This document shows positions 26,184 to 35,575 of a stretch of 64,000 bases of DNA, piece after piece. A program made the position numbers and the translations under genes. This DNA comes from an uncultured Pseudomonadales bacterium (GTDB lineage: Bacteria; Pseudomonadota; Gammaproteobacteria; Pseudomonadales; Pseudohongiellaceae): contig CALSUH010000013.1 of assembly GCA_943789485.1 (NCBI GenBank), forward strand, positions 172,134 to 236,133. The letters are read 5' to 3'. The notes beneath the pieces are model-generated. The model was not told the origin of the DNA and did not search any database. It saw only the letters and a program-made list of their open reading frames with translations. Each line of letters starts with the position of its first letter. The first letter of the stretch is position 1.

Positions 26184-27038
26184 ATGGTGACAGCGATGAA
26201 ACTCGACAGTTCTAACTTTCCAATCTACTTGCCAGAAAAAGAACAGACCTCTGTCTTGCGCCTAGGTTTTGAGAACTGTAGCGCAGATGACTGGATATTT
26301 TCGGCCAATGATCTAAACGTCTTTCAAAGACACAAGACAGAGCTGAGGAGTTCACGAAGCGAAGAATGCTTTGCACAAACTCAGGGTTCGGTAGCCGCTC
26401 AATGCGAATTTCATGATTTCCTCTTACTACATCTGTTAACAAAACCTACGTCAGGTTATTCCAGGATAGATAAGCAGCTCATCCATGACCAAGAGAAACT
26501 CGCATGGAAAATAGAAGTTAAAAACCTTTGGCAGGCTTCGCTGTGGGTGCCCGAAGATTTTTGTCTGCTGGAAAATAAAGAAAACGACTACGTAATGACC
26601 GCCGCCAGCGTCTGCTCACCTAGTAACTGGATTCTGCGGAAGAAGATTGAGCAGACGGTCGACTTCATCCATGACCCTGTGCCTGATTACAACAAGCTCC
26701 TTAGCGAGAGAGTAAATCGGTTTCTAGAGGGCCTGCCCAGCGGTCGGGTCTTGCTGCGTTATAACTGGTCGATTCAATCGGACAACGAACTCTTTTGGCG
26801 CGACGATCTAAACCCCAATTCCGGTATTGTGAATAGCAGCAATCCAAATCTTTACTGGCGCATTGAACGGCAAACCTTCGTTCGACTTCCAGCGAGCGGG
26901 GCAATCGTCTTTGGAATCAGAGTTTTCCTACATAGCTTCGACAGCCTTCGAAATATTGAAGGCTTTCATCAGTCAATAGAACAGCTGTTTACCCAGTTGC
27001 CTGAGACCCAGAAATGCTACAAGGGGCTAGCGACTTAA
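26184..27038 (+). CDS. DUF3445 haem-dependent oxidative N-demethylase family protein
   Basis: About 284 aa from ATG 26184 (ATG 26196 also possible). Family blocks: YVMTAASVCSPSNWILRKKI, IHDPVPDY, RVNRFLEGLPSGRVLLRYNWSIQ and YWRIERQTFVRLPASGAIVFGIRVF. Characterised members (HODM) carry haem and remove N-methyl groups from small amines, releasing formaldehyde; several homologues act in methylamine or dimethylamine use. No other C1 genes are adjacent. Cytoplasmic, no signal. Confidence 0.85.
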   Translation: MVTAMKLDSSNFPIYLPEKEQTSVLRLGFENCSADDWIFSANDLNVFQRHKTELRSSRSEECFAQTQGSVAAQCEFHDFLLLHLLTKPTSGYSRIDKQLIHDQEKLAWKIEVKNLWQASLWVPEDFCLLENKENDYVMTAASVCSPSNWILRKKIEQTVDFIHDPVPDYNKLLSERVNRFLEGLPSGRVLLRYNWSIQSDNELFWRDDLNPNSGIVNSSNPNLYWRIERQTFVRLPASGAIVFGIRVFLHSFDSLRNIEGFHQSIEQLFTQLPETQKCYKGLAT

Positions 27039-27204
27039 ATATACCTAGAAAAAGTACACAACTAAAAGATCGTTTAGACTATAATCTACCTCTTTAAAGC
27101 GGCACCGTGTACAAGAAATAGTTGAACGATGCGACAGTTTTTTGTCGAAACCCCGTACTACTCTAGTGAACCCACTACATTCGATTGTCAGAAAAGGTCT
27201 CCAC

Positions 27205-28152
27205 ATGAATCTCAGCAGCCTAGCTAGCATGGCTCCAGTCAAATTGTGCCTAGTATTTGCTGTAAGCTTTTTACTTTCAGTACAATCTGCCTCAGCAACC
27301 ACGGTCCGCGTAATCACCTCCCTAGGAGACTTCTCAATAGAGCTGTTTGACGATGTCGCGCCGATTACCGTTGCCAACTTTTTAAACTATGTAAACTCTG
27401 GCCGCTTCAATAGCACGGTGATACATCGTTCCGTGTCGAATTTTATCGTTCAGGGAGGTTCATTCAGCTTCGATGCAAGCACTGGCAGCATAATATCTGT
27501 TGCAACAGACGCAGCAATACAGAACGAGTTCAGCGTCTCCAATACGCGGGGAACAGTAGCTATGGCAAAGCTGGGAGGTGATCCAAATAGTGCTACTAGC
27601 GGTTGGTTTGTCAATCTTGCTGACAACAGTGGCAATCTCGACGCACAGAATGGCGGCTTCACCGCGTTCGGTCGCGTCATTGGTGATGGCATGACGGTCG
27701 TGGACAGTATCGCAGCACAACCGACATACACACTCGCTGGCCTTACTGATTTCCCGCTGATCAACTATGTCAGCGGCGCCGTCGTGACTAGCAACTTTGT
27801 AAACATCGCAATCGCAGTTGAAACTGAAGAGGAGCCAGCACCTGCTCCCAATTATTTCGATGAAGCCAGCGGCCTGTTGCGCGTCACCGTGGATGCTGGA
27901 ACATCAGGGCTCGCTTCATTGGCATTCTCCATTACGGCAACCGAACCCAACGTTATCGTGCAACTCGACCTTAGCAGCGTTGTAGTTCTGAGCGAGACCG
28001 TAGATAAAATAGCGACCTTCGATGCCGAAACTGGCAGGCTGGTCTTGCCAGAGCTTGTCGTATCGGGAGAGGTTGCGTTTCGTAACCTGAGCTTTATTTT
28101 AACTGATACAGAGCAACTCTTATTTACGCTGGAGTCATTCGAACTAATTTAG
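27205..28152 (+). CDS. Secreted cyclophilin-type peptidyl-prolyl isomerase with extra C-terminal region
   Basis: 315 aa from ATG 27205, which follows GAAAAGG; the frame extends upstream but this start gives a signal peptide (MAPVKLCLVFAVSFLLSVQSASA). The cyclophilin domain spans about 31-205: VITSLGDFSIELFDDVAPITVANFLNY, VIHRSVSNFIVQGG, ARTMAMAKLGGDPNSATSGWFVNL-like block, FGRVIGDGM. After an acidic-proline linker, about 100 residues of unrecognised, low-charge sequence follow. Assists protein folding in the periplasm. The C-terminal part may be a targeting or binding module. Confidence 0.88.
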   Translation: MNLSSLASMAPVKLCLVFAVSFLLSVQSASATTVRVITSLGDFSIELFDDVAPITVANFLNYVNSGRFNSTVIHRSVSNFIVQGGSFSFDASTGSIISVATDAAIQNEFSVSNTRGTVAMAKLGGDPNSATSGWFVNLADNSGNLDAQNGGFTAFGRVIGDGMTVVDSIAAQPTYTLAGLTDFPLINYVSGAVVTSNFVNIAIAVETEEEPAPAPNYFDEASGLLRVTVDAGTSGLASLAFSITATEPNVIVQLDLSSVVVLSETVDKIATFDAETGRLVLPELVVSGEVAFRNLSFILTDTEQLLFTLESFELI

Positions 28153-28275
28153 CCGGCGCTGACTGTCAGCCGTCTAGAATGCTGGTGCTAGAGCGCCGTT
28201 GACTACGGCTATCATAGCCATTATTCTCCCTGTAAATCATAAGAATCCGGCGATTGCGGACCACAGGAGAGAGTC

Positions 28276-28701
28276 ATGAGCATTAAACGATGGATAACAG
28301 CAGCCGTATCAGCGGTTACCTTGGGGGCTGCATTCGTAGTTATACCCGTTCTAGCTCATCATTCGAGCACGCCTTTCTACGATCCTGACCAACGGGTCGA
28401 AATTGAAGGGCCAGTTACACGCTTTGTTTTCAGAAACCCACACGCCTTTCTTTACGTAGATGTTGCCGGCGAAAGCGGCGCGACTGTCGAATGGCAGATC
28501 GAATTAGGCGCCCCTGTAAGCATACGTCGCGCTGGCTGGACTCCAGATTCACTCCCAGTAGGCATGATCGTGAAAGCCTCCGGCAGGCCTTCCCGCGCCG
28601 AAGGCTCTACAGGCCTGTGTTGTGTGCGCATGACTCGTGCCGATGGCACCCCGGTTTTGGAAGGTGGTCGTGTTCAGGAACGGACTCAACCACCCGAATA
28701 A
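28276..28701 (+). CDS. DUF6152 family secreted protein
   Basis: 141 aa with a signal peptide (about 1-28) and the family start HHSSTPFYDPDQRVEIEGPVTRFVFRNPHAFLYVDV, ending GLCCVRMTRADGTPVL. DUF6152 proteins are small exported proteins of unknown function, often found beside membrane DUF6644 genes and secreted proteins like the next gene. ATG follows CACAGGAGAGAG, a strong ribosome binding site. The His-His at the mature N-terminus could bind metal; that is speculation. Confidence 0.88.
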   Translation: MSIKRWITAAVSAVTLGAAFVVIPVLAHHSSTPFYDPDQRVEIEGPVTRFVFRNPHAFLYVDVAGESGATVEWQIELGAPVSIRRAGWTPDSLPVGMIVKASGRPSRAEGSTGLCCVRMTRADGTPVLEGGRVQERTQPPE

Positions 28702-28813
28702 ATAGCCGGGGTAGTACCCTTACAAATCTGGACGAGGCCGGAATTCACTTCTCCTAGGCGGCTTCACAAAATAACAAACTAGAACATAACCAGCATTCAA
28801 GGCGGGAATTTTT

Positions 28814-29545
28814 ATGAGAGTAACTACATTCATGAGAGAGAAGTCTGTTTTTGCAGTTTTGCTTTCTCTCGCGATTGGCGCCAGCGCAGGCCAAGTAAAC
28901 GCGCAAGCCGATAACCAAATACCAAATATTGCGGGAACCTGGAACGGCGGCTTTAGCGCAAGACCGGTGAATGGCGAAGCTGTTCCTTGGGGCGACGAGA
29001 ATTTCCCCAAGCTGACTGCGCGCGCCCTAGCCTATCAAGAAGTCTGGGAAGAGATCATGGCGCCGAAGTACGACTGCCAGCCCGCCTCTTCGCCTGCAAT
29101 CCAATACGACCCTTACCACATGGAAGTCGTGCAATGGCCCGACCGCGTCCTGTTTCGTTATGAGAAAGATGATCAGCTACGCACCATATGGCTAGACGGC
29201 CGCGAACCCAAGGCAACGGACTTCGGCGTTCAGGGTTTCTCTGTAGGTCACTACGAAGATGACGCCCTGATAGTTACCACTACGCATTTCGTGTTCGATG
29301 TTGCCGGCTTCGATGATTACAACGGCATCCCCTCTTCCTCGCAGAAAATAGTTCGCGAGCGCTACTGGATGGACGGAGAAGACCTGAAAGTAACATTAGA
29401 AGTCGAGGACGCGATGTTCTTACTCGAGCCCACTTCTTACACCACTCGATGGCTTCCAGCATCCGAGGGCTACAGGCTACAAGCATACGATTGCGATGCT
29501 GAATCGTCACGTGCATCGGTGCGCTTCTTTCCATCGAAGTACTAG
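28814..29545 (+). CDS. Secreted protein of unknown function, beta-rich
   Basis: 243 aa; signal peptide about 1-33 (ending VNAQA). Repeating beta-strand patterns with VGHYEDDALIVTTTHF and KIVRERYWMDGEDLKVTLEVED blocks resemble the secreted family to which 41950-42933 also belongs (WDGDTLVINTQ, VEERFTWLDENTL). Such proteins often accompany DUF6152 genes. No function known. It begins with ATG at 28814; an ATG at 28844 would shorten the n-region. Same strand as DUF6152, 112 nt downstream. Confidence 0.75.
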   Translation: MRVTTFMREKSVFAVLLSLAIGASAGQVNAQADNQIPNIAGTWNGGFSARPVNGEAVPWGDENFPKLTARALAYQEVWEEIMAPKYDCQPASSPAIQYDPYHMEVVQWPDRVLFRYEKDDQLRTIWLDGREPKATDFGVQGFSVGHYEDDALIVTTTHFVFDVAGFDDYNGIPSSSQKIVRERYWMDGEDLKVTLEVEDAMFLLEPTSYTTRWLPASEGYRLQAYDCDAESSRASVRFFPSKY

Positions 29546-29638
29546 TGGGCCCTCTTAGTTGAGCGAATCGAATTTGCGTCATCAATTGATGATTGCTAAT
29601 TCGATTCGAAATCAGTAAGAGCCTGCCCACCCTAAATT

Positions 29639-30166
29639 ATGAGCAACCCCCGCTCCCTTCTAGATACTCAGAACTCCTTTGGATGGTTTTCGATAGGCCT
29701 GCATTGGTTAGCAACGCTAGCAATTATTCTGCTGTGGTTTATCGGCCAGAGCATCTCCTCGCAGTCTGTCGAACAGATCGAAGCACGCAGAACACTACAC
29801 ATCACTATCGGCTTGATCGCTTGGTTACCACTTATCGCACGGATAATATGGCGCTATAAGTCAGGCCACCCCCACGTCAGCGGCCAAACCCTGCTTGAGC
29901 ATCGACTCGCCAAGGCGACACACCATTTCATGCTACTGGTACTGATAGTAATGTTGATATCGGGACCACTCACAGCATGGGCAATGCCAGATCGCAGCAG
30001 CTTATCGGAGTTCGCCTTCATTTTTCATTCTAATGCAGCCAAGGCGCTTGCCGTGTTAGTCCTGCTGCACATCTTGGCAGCGCTGAAACATCTGATGTTT
30101 CACGAGGACGAGACTGTAGCTAGAATTTTTGTTCCACGTAAAGATGCTACGCAAGATGAAGGATAA
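29639..30166 (+). CDS. Cytochrome b561-type membrane protein
   Basis: 175 aa with four predicted membrane helices. Candidate haem histidines: SIGLHWLATLAI, RRTLHITIGLIAW, KATHHFMLLVLIVML and LVLLHILAALKHLMFH. Bacterial cytochrome b561 proteins carry electrons between quinone and other carriers in the inner membrane. Its position between exported unknown proteins and paired membrane proteins suggests a redox role there. It converges with the 30174 gene, 7 nt apart. Confidence 0.9.
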   Translation: MSNPRSLLDTQNSFGWFSIGLHWLATLAIILLWFIGQSISSQSVEQIEARRTLHITIGLIAWLPLIARIIWRYKSGHPHVSGQTLLEHRLAKATHHFMLLVLIVMLISGPLTAWAMPDRSSLSEFAFIFHSNAAKALAVLVLLHILAALKHLMFHEDETVARIFVPRKDATQDEG

Positions 30167-30173
30167 AAATACT

Positions 30174-30659
30174 CTAACCAGTTCCCACGTAGGGAATAAG
30201 GCGCCCACAAAGTAGGACACCCGTCCAAAGCGTGAGCGAGGCATAGGCTACAAATTTAGCGAGTGGGGGTGAGGATGTCGTTGCATCCCAGCCCTGCATA
30301 ATCGGGCTTACTTTCCAGTAGTACACAGCAGCATTCAGTCCAGCCAGTAACACCAAGCCCATCTTGATCTGAAAACCTATGTTCACCGAATAGCGCATCG
30401 GATCGCCATAAAAAAATAGTATTCCGGTGAGCAGGTTGATGCTGAAACCGATCAGAACTAAGGGCAAAAGACGATGAGTAGCTGCTGGGTCAAAGCTGCG
30501 GAAAAGCCCGGCCATGCGCAAATCGATGACGAGCAAGCCACCCAATAGCAACGATAGCCCGATGAAATGGCTAATCTCCATGACTGGCCAAAGCCAGTAG
30601 GTCTCCTGAATCCACGAGTTGAGCGAACCACCGACAATTGACTGTGCAAATGTTTCCAC
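30174..30659 (-). CDS. DUF6644-like four-helix membrane protein
   Basis: 161 aa, four hydrophobic helices; WPVMEISHFIGLSLLLGGLLVIDLRMAG and later FKIKMGLVL-type segments recall the DUF6644 family. Histidines in the first helix (His32) could bind haem. Follows the paralog at 30670 by 10 nt. Function unknown. Confidence 0.75.
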   Translation of the reverse strand: METFAQSIVGGSLNSWIQETYWLWPVMEISHFIGLSLLLGGLLVIDLRMAGLFRSFDPAATHRLLPLVLIGFSINLLTGILFFYGDPMRYSVNIGFQIKMGLVLLAGLNAAVYYWKVSPIMQGWDATTSSPPLAKFVAYASLTLWTGVLLCGRLIPYVGTG

Positions 30660-30669
30660 GGTTGGGCCT

Positions 30670-31140
30670 CTAAAAAATATACGCGATCAGGCGACCGGCT
30701 ATGATAGCCGCTAGCCAAAGCATGAGTGAAATAGAGGCGATTATTTTTGTCGGCTTGCTGATCAACACCGCCGAATCGCTTAGTCCTATCTCTGTACGCA
30801 GGCGTGACTGTATAACACCAGCCAATACCATGCCTGCTGCGATACAAGCTATTTTCAGTAGAAAAGGCACGCTAGTTATAAAAACCGTTGCCTGAGAGGC
30901 AAACAAGGCGAAGCCCGACACGGCATTTATGATGAAACCCACCCAACCCAATTTGCCCAAGCCAAGAAAAGCAGATGGTTGAATGCCAGGAAATAGCCCT
31001 AGCAGGGACAAGTCACGCATCGAGAAAATGCCAACCACAACGGCAAGCCCCATCACGTGCAAGCTCAACATGATGGGATACCCCCAAAGAGAGATCGCAA
31101 CCCATGTCGCTAATTCAGTTGTTTCTAGTGTGGCGAACAT
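30670..31140 (-). CDS. DUF6644-like membrane protein, paralog of the next gene
   Basis: 156 aa with four hydrophobic segments and the shared SLHVMGLAVVVGIFSMRDLSLLG and KIACIAAGM patterns. The two genes probably encode a heteromeric membrane complex of this poorly known family. First of the pair; no motif to suggest catalysis. Confidence 0.75.
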   Translation of the reverse strand: MFATLETTELATWVAISLWGYPIMLSLHVMGLAVVVGIFSMRDLSLLGLFPGIQPSAFLGLGKLGWVGFIINAVSGFALFASQATVFITSVPFLLKIACIAAGMVLAGVIQSRLRTEIGLSDSAVLISKPTKIIASISLMLWLAAIIAGRLIAYIF

Positions 31141-31314
31141 CTAGTTGCATTTCTTCCTAGTGTTATTGTTAAGGCTGGGTATGGAATAGATACTTCAGAA
31201 ACACCGACCAGATCACGAGTGATACTATCAAAATTTCCACCCTTATTCATTCTAGCAGTGCTCTATCGAATTCTCGTAGTACTGGATCATCGGCATCACA
31301 TAGCGCAGTGATTC

Positions 31315-31768
31315 CTATAAGGGTTCAGCAACTTCGATCACCTTCACAATGCGTGGATCTTTCTCAAGTTGATTTAACGCCAGGACTCGTTCCTTGCTGT
31401 AACTACACATAGAAATCGGCACGCCGAAATTAACGCTGGCGTAGCCGCAGACATTAAAGGAAAGCACCACCTTACGGGCAAAGTACTCAACTTTCTGCTG
31501 CAGACCCTATCGAAGCATATTGTCGCGCTGCGCCTGTTCCTCGATTATTGCAAGTAACTGCGTGATAATCGAACATCAACTGATCAATCAAAATCAGCCT
31601 CTTATTGCGTTGTAGCGGGCAAATTTTTATCTGCAGTTTACGGTTCTGTTTAGGCGGCGGGGGTAGCAGCGAGTGCTGGAAAAAAAGCACACTCATTATC
31701 ACTGCGTAACTGACGGCCAGCAGCAGTAGATAGAATATCGAGCCTGGAAGTGTGGCAGTTGCGGTCAA
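31315..31768 (-). pseudogene. Decayed gene for a single-pass membrane protein
   Basis: Two partial frames. From 31768, MTATATLPGSIFYLLLLAVSYAVIMSVLFF gives one membrane segment then a basic stretch. In another frame, about 31590 down to 31315, LLAIIEEQAQRDNMLR (stop at 31507-31509) continues as GLQQKVEYFARKVVLSFNV and ends EVAEPL. Together they suggest a frameshifted and stop-interrupted gene. The family is not recognised. It could also be chance frames. Confidence 0.35.
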
Positions 31769-32004
31769 GGCTGCAGTCCGCAGATCGTACTATTTCCTCG
31801 ATTTTAGAAGGATAGGTGCTGTAATTGTCAGAAATAGCCGGTTTAATGGCCTATTCCACTATTTATGATATGGACTTAGCAAGTGATTGTCTCTATCCTT
31901 CGCACCCTCGTAACCTCCCGTATAGTTATCGGTTTAGATATCGGCTTAACTGCGCGTCTAAATATCCCCAGATTACCGGCCCAAGGGCAAAGCAAGGCAA
32001 TACT
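31769..32004 (+). other. Leader region of the DEAD-box helicase gene
   Basis: 236 nt before the helicase ATG at 32005. An open frame continues back to 31825 but has no fitting protein sequence; AAGGCAA before 32005 decides the start. A long untranslated leader would be expected if, as in csdA/deaD genes, expression is cold-controlled; no structure was verified. Confidence 0.5.
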
Positions 32005-33954
32005 ATGAGTAGCGAAGAAATCACCTCATTCGAGAAAATGGCGCTGTCTAAACCTCTATTAAAGGCTCTCGTTGATGTGGGCTACGAAACGCCTTCCCCT
32101 ATTCAAGCACAAACTATCCCCTTGCTGCTCGAGGGTAGAGATGTGCTAGGCCAGGCACAAACTGGAACGGGCAAGACCGCCGCTTTCGCCCTGCCCATTC
32201 TTTCGAAATTGGCTATAAAGCAAAAAGAGCCTCAGGTGATGGTTTTGGCACCCACGCGCGAACTCGCCATACAAGTCGCCGAAGCCTTTCAGAAGTACGC
32301 CAGTCATATAAAAGATTTTCACGTTCTACCCATTTATGGCGGTCAGGACTACAGCGGCCAGATACGCGCTTTGAAACGTGGTGTACATGTGGTGGTCGGT
32401 ACACCAGGCCGAGTCATGGACCATATGCGTCGCGGCACATTGAAACTCAATCAACTTACTACCCTCGTCCTGGACGAAGCCGATGAGATGTTGCGCATGG
32501 GTTTCATCGACGATGTCGAATGGATTCTCGAGCAAATACCCAAGCAAAGACAGATCGCCCTCTTCTCTGCAACGATGCCTACGCAGATACGACGCATTGC
32601 CAGTAAGTATCTGACCGACCCTGTTCAAGTTACGGTCAAGATGAAGACCGCCACTGCCGAGTCGATCCGCCAGCGTTTTTGGCCGGTTAGCGGCATGCAT
32701 AAACTTGACGCGCTCACTCGAATTTTAGAAGCCGAGACTTTCGATGCCATGCTTATTTTCGTGCGCACGCGCATTCTTACTGTTGACTTAGCCGAAAAAC
32801 TGTCAGCTAGAGGATTCTCGGCCACAGCGCTCAATGGTGATATAGCGCAGAAAACACGCGAGCGAACTATTGAGAGACTTAAGAAAGGACAGTTAGATAT
32901 TCTGGTCGCAACCGATGTCGCTGCCCGCGGTTTAGACGTAGATCGAATCAGTCACGTGGTGAACTACGACATACCACACGATACTGAATCCTATATACAC
33001 CGTATCGGCCGCACCGGTAGAGCCGGTCGTGAGGGAGATGCGATCCTATTTGTTGCTCCACGCGAAAAACGCATGTTAGCCTCCATCGAGAGAGCGACAA
33101 ATAAGAAGATCGAGATGATGGAACTGCCTTCCACTCAATTGATCAACGACAAACGCGTAGAGCAATTCAAGCAGTCGATATCAGAGACCATCGCTAACGA
33201 GGATCTTTCTCAATACACCAAATTGCTAGAGAAGTTTGAGGCAGAAAACGAATTTCCAATGCTAGGCATCGCAGCCGCACTCGCCAAGCTTGCCCAAGGC
33301 GACACGCCTTTGTTATTACAAAACAAGCCGATGCGAAAGACAGAAAAATTCACACGTGCAGATGAAAGTGATTCGCGAGGCCGATCACGCTCAAAGCCCC
33401 CCATTGGGGATAGAAGTTCCAGAGGTGAGTCACGCTCACGAGCGCCAATAGAAGATAGAAGTCCCAAAGGCGAGTCGCGCTCACGACCGCCAAGAGCCGA
33501 CAGCCCTCCAGAAAAAGGCATGGAGCGATTTCGCTTAGAAGTCGGCCACAACCATAACGTTATGCCCGGCAACATCGTCGGCGCTATCGCCAATGAAGCA
33601 GGCTTAGATGCTCAACATATCGGCCGCATCAACATTCACGATGATCACAGCACGGTTGACCTGCCCAACGACATGCCAGACGAGATTTTCAAAGAACTCA
33701 AGAATGTATGGGTCTCTGGGCAGACACTAAAAATCTCCCGCTTAACAATGGCTGGAAAATCATCTCGATCGGCACGTCCGACATTCGAAAAGCCGAGCAA
33801 GGGGCCAGACAAAGGACCTAAGAAAGACAAGAAGCCAAAGCGTAAAGCCGCAGTGAAGGGCAAAGCAAACGCGAAGCCTAAAGACGACCCGAAGAAGAAA
33901 GCTGCCGCAAAGAAGAAGTCTCGCCACAGGAATCGCGTGGGCACTGGAAAGTAA
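32005..33954 (+). CDS. deaD: DEAD-box ATP-dependent RNA helicase
   Basis: 649-aa helicase of the DeaD/CsdA type that unwinds RNA in ribosome assembly and mRNA turnover. Motifs: AQTGTGKT (51-58), PTRELA (83-88), DEAD (157-160), SAT (188-190) and HRIGRTGRAG (332-341). A tandem Arg-Ser-Gly stretch (about 455-500, units around DRSSRGESRSRAP) links to a DbpA-type RNA-binding domain (about 507-580), then a Lys-rich tail to the end. The ATG at 32005 has AAGGCAA upstream and begins MSSEEITSFEKM. Single gene with a shared terminator downstream. Confidence 0.93.
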   Translation: MSSEEITSFEKMALSKPLLKALVDVGYETPSPIQAQTIPLLLEGRDVLGQAQTGTGKTAAFALPILSKLAIKQKEPQVMVLAPTRELAIQVAEAFQKYASHIKDFHVLPIYGGQDYSGQIRALKRGVHVVVGTPGRVMDHMRRGTLKLNQLTTLVLDEADEMLRMGFIDDVEWILEQIPKQRQIALFSATMPTQIRRIASKYLTDPVQVTVKMKTATAESIRQRFWPVSGMHKLDALTRILEAETFDAMLIFVRTRILTVDLAEKLSARGFSATALNGDIAQKTRERTIERLKKGQLDILVATDVAARGLDVDRISHVVNYDIPHDTESYIHRIGRTGRAGREGDAILFVAPREKRMLASIERATNKKIEMMELPSTQLINDKRVEQFKQSISETIANEDLSQYTKLLEKFEAENEFPMLGIAAALAKLAQGDTPLLLQNKPMRKTEKFTRADESDSRGRSRSKPPIGDRSSRGESRSRAPIEDRSPKGESRSRPPRADSPPEKGMERFRLEVGHNHNVMPGNIVGAIANEAGLDAQHIGRINIHDDHSTVDLPNDMPDEIFKELKNVWVSGQTLKISRLTMAGKSSRSARPTFEKPSKGPDKGPKKDKKPKRKAAVKGKANAKPKDDPKKKAAAKKKSRHRNRVGTGK

Positions 33955-34002
33955 AACAGCAGAGCTATTGCTTAGAATTTTTGTATCACTTTATTGAGCA
34001 AT

Positions 34003-34040
34003 AAAAAGCGGGTGCAAATTTCCAATTGCACCCGCTTTTT
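34003..34040. terminator. Bidirectional terminator between convergent genes
   Basis: GCGGGTGCAA (34008-34017) and TTGCACCCGC (34026-34035) pair perfectly, flanked by A5 before and T5 after, so it can act for the helicase gene (plus) and the propeller gene (minus). Confidence 0.92.
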
Positions 34041-34071
34041 CATAAAGCCCTTAGGGGCCTATCGATTCAAG

Positions 34072-35244
34072 TTACGGAATCAAACGTGGGATGAACTTAG
34101 TCATTCCTTTGATAGGCCCGACCTCGCCAGCGTAGACAACGCCATTGCGATCAACTGTAACGCCCTCACCCATAGAACCTAGGCCGCCCATGCCAGAGCC
34201 ACGCTCAGAGTCATGTGCCTTGATGTAGTAAAGCACTTCGCCAGTGCGAGCACTACCTACACGCAGACCCTTCTGCCAACCTGGGTTGTAGTTTTCATCA
34301 GACTCAGAGTCGATGGCATACAGCATGTCAGTGTTTGGATCGATGAACAGACCACTGATGCGGCTGAACTGGTACCAGGTATCTAGATGATCACCCTCTT
34401 GCGTGAAAATCTGAATGCGGCTGTTACCACGGTCAGCTACAAACAATCTGCCCTGCGAATCCATACCTAGTGAGTGAGGTGAACGAAACTGGCCGTCTTC
34501 AAAGCCGAATTCACCGAAGCTTTTTATAAAAGAACCGTCTGGGGCAAAGATCGACATACGACTCTTCGCAGTTGGACCGGCTTCATTCTGAAACTGCGCA
34601 CCGTGCGTGTCACCTACATAGATATTGCCATTCGGCGCAACTAAAACGTCGTTCGGCGCATCGAAGTGAGTCGGCGGATCACCAGCTTCACCAGGCGTAC
34701 CTAAGGTCATTAGTAGTTCACCGGTTGGGCTAAACTTCAAGACCACATGGCCCTTACCCGCAGCAGACGGATTCTCTTCCAATTCAGCCCCATTTGCGGC
34801 GCGGGCATCAACTACCCAGACATTGCCTTCGCTGTCGACGTCCATACCGTGCGGCCAGATTATCTGACCTGCACCAAAGCTCTGAACTACATTACCATCT
34901 GGATCCAACTTAACGATCGGATCAACATCGGACGTGGCACAGGAGTTTGTACCACAGCGATCACCAGCCCAAACGTGGATGCCGTCGATATCAATATTGA
35001 CCGCACTCACTGAACCCCAGCTACGGCCATCAGGTAAAGTACCGAAGTTGCGCTGTGTCTCATAAGGATTTGGCAGGTGGTTGATTGGCTCCTGATCAGC
35101 ATGTGCTGCTGGCTGGATAGCACCTGGTCGCGCTGGTTGTGCTACAGCGGCGCTCGAAAGCAACGACAGCGCGATACTGGCAACACCGGCGGTAAGCAGT
35201 AGGTGTGCTCCTCTTGCTCGTGCAATTTTATTAGTCTTGTTCAT
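34072..35244 (-). CDS. Secreted NHL-type beta-propeller protein (long form)
   Basis: 390 aa, secreted (hydrophobic region about 12-36, ending VAQPA). Repeats such as GNVWVVDARAANG, GNIYVGDTHGAQF, GRLFVADRGNSRIQIFTQEG and GVVYAGEVGPIKG define blades. A Cys pair near CGTNSCATSD may form a disulfide. Related to 7569-8504 but with an extra N-terminal segment. Members of this family are sometimes annotated as peptidyl-alpha-hydroxyglycine lyase-like; no activity is claimed. Confidence 0.82.
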   Translation of the reverse strand: MNKTNKIARARGAHLLLTAGVASIALSLLSSAAVAQPARPGAIQPAAHADQEPINHLPNPYETQRNFGTLPDGRSWGSVSAVNIDIDGIHVWAGDRCGTNSCATSDVDPIVKLDPDGNVVQSFGAGQIIWPHGMDVDSEGNVWVVDARAANGAELEENPSAAGKGHVVLKFSPTGELLMTLGTPGEAGDPPTHFDAPNDVLVAPNGNIYVGDTHGAQFQNEAGPTAKSRMSIFAPDGSFIKSFGEFGFEDGQFRSPHSLGMDSQGRLFVADRGNSRIQIFTQEGDHLDTWYQFSRISGLFIDPNTDMLYAIDSESDENYNPGWQKGLRVGSARTGEVLYYIKAHDSERGSGMGGLGSMGEGVTVDRNGVVYAGEVGPIKGMTKFIPRLIP

Positions 35245-35575
35245 TATTCACCTCTTAGTACTACTCGATTAACTCTCTTGATTAACACGCGTAATTAACG
35301 CTCGAATTCTCTTCCTACGAAATCCTTCTTCCTATCCCGCTGACTAGCAGGCTCTGATTTTCTTGAGGATGACCTCAAATCTGCATACAGAGCTACCACT
35401 CCTATCTTATAGTAATTATAAATTCGGCGAACCTGTGAACATGGACTCTCGAGCGGTCGTTGTCAAGACGGCTTAATGCTAGGAAAGGTCCTGTCTGCGC
35501 AATACAGCTCGGAATCTCTAGACTCCCGCCTATTCGCTGTTTATGCTCTGGCTCACAACGAAAAGAGAGGCTCTC
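35245..35575. other. Intergenic region
   Basis: 331 nt between divergent genes; presumably promoters. No repeat, RNA gene or terminator recognised. Confidence 0.5.

Noticed and set aside
28152..28230. Short palindromes GCTGAC-T-GTCAGC and GGCTAT-C-ATAGCC
   Set aside because: Loops of one base cannot form a hairpin and there is no T-run; may be chance.
29280..29630. 116-codon antisense frame at the end of the 28814 gene
   Set aside because: Overlaps a supported secreted-protein gene and shows no domain.
31825..32004. 60-codon N-terminal extension of the DEAD-box helicase
   Set aside because: No similarity to helicase N-termini, and AAGGCAA places the start at 32005.
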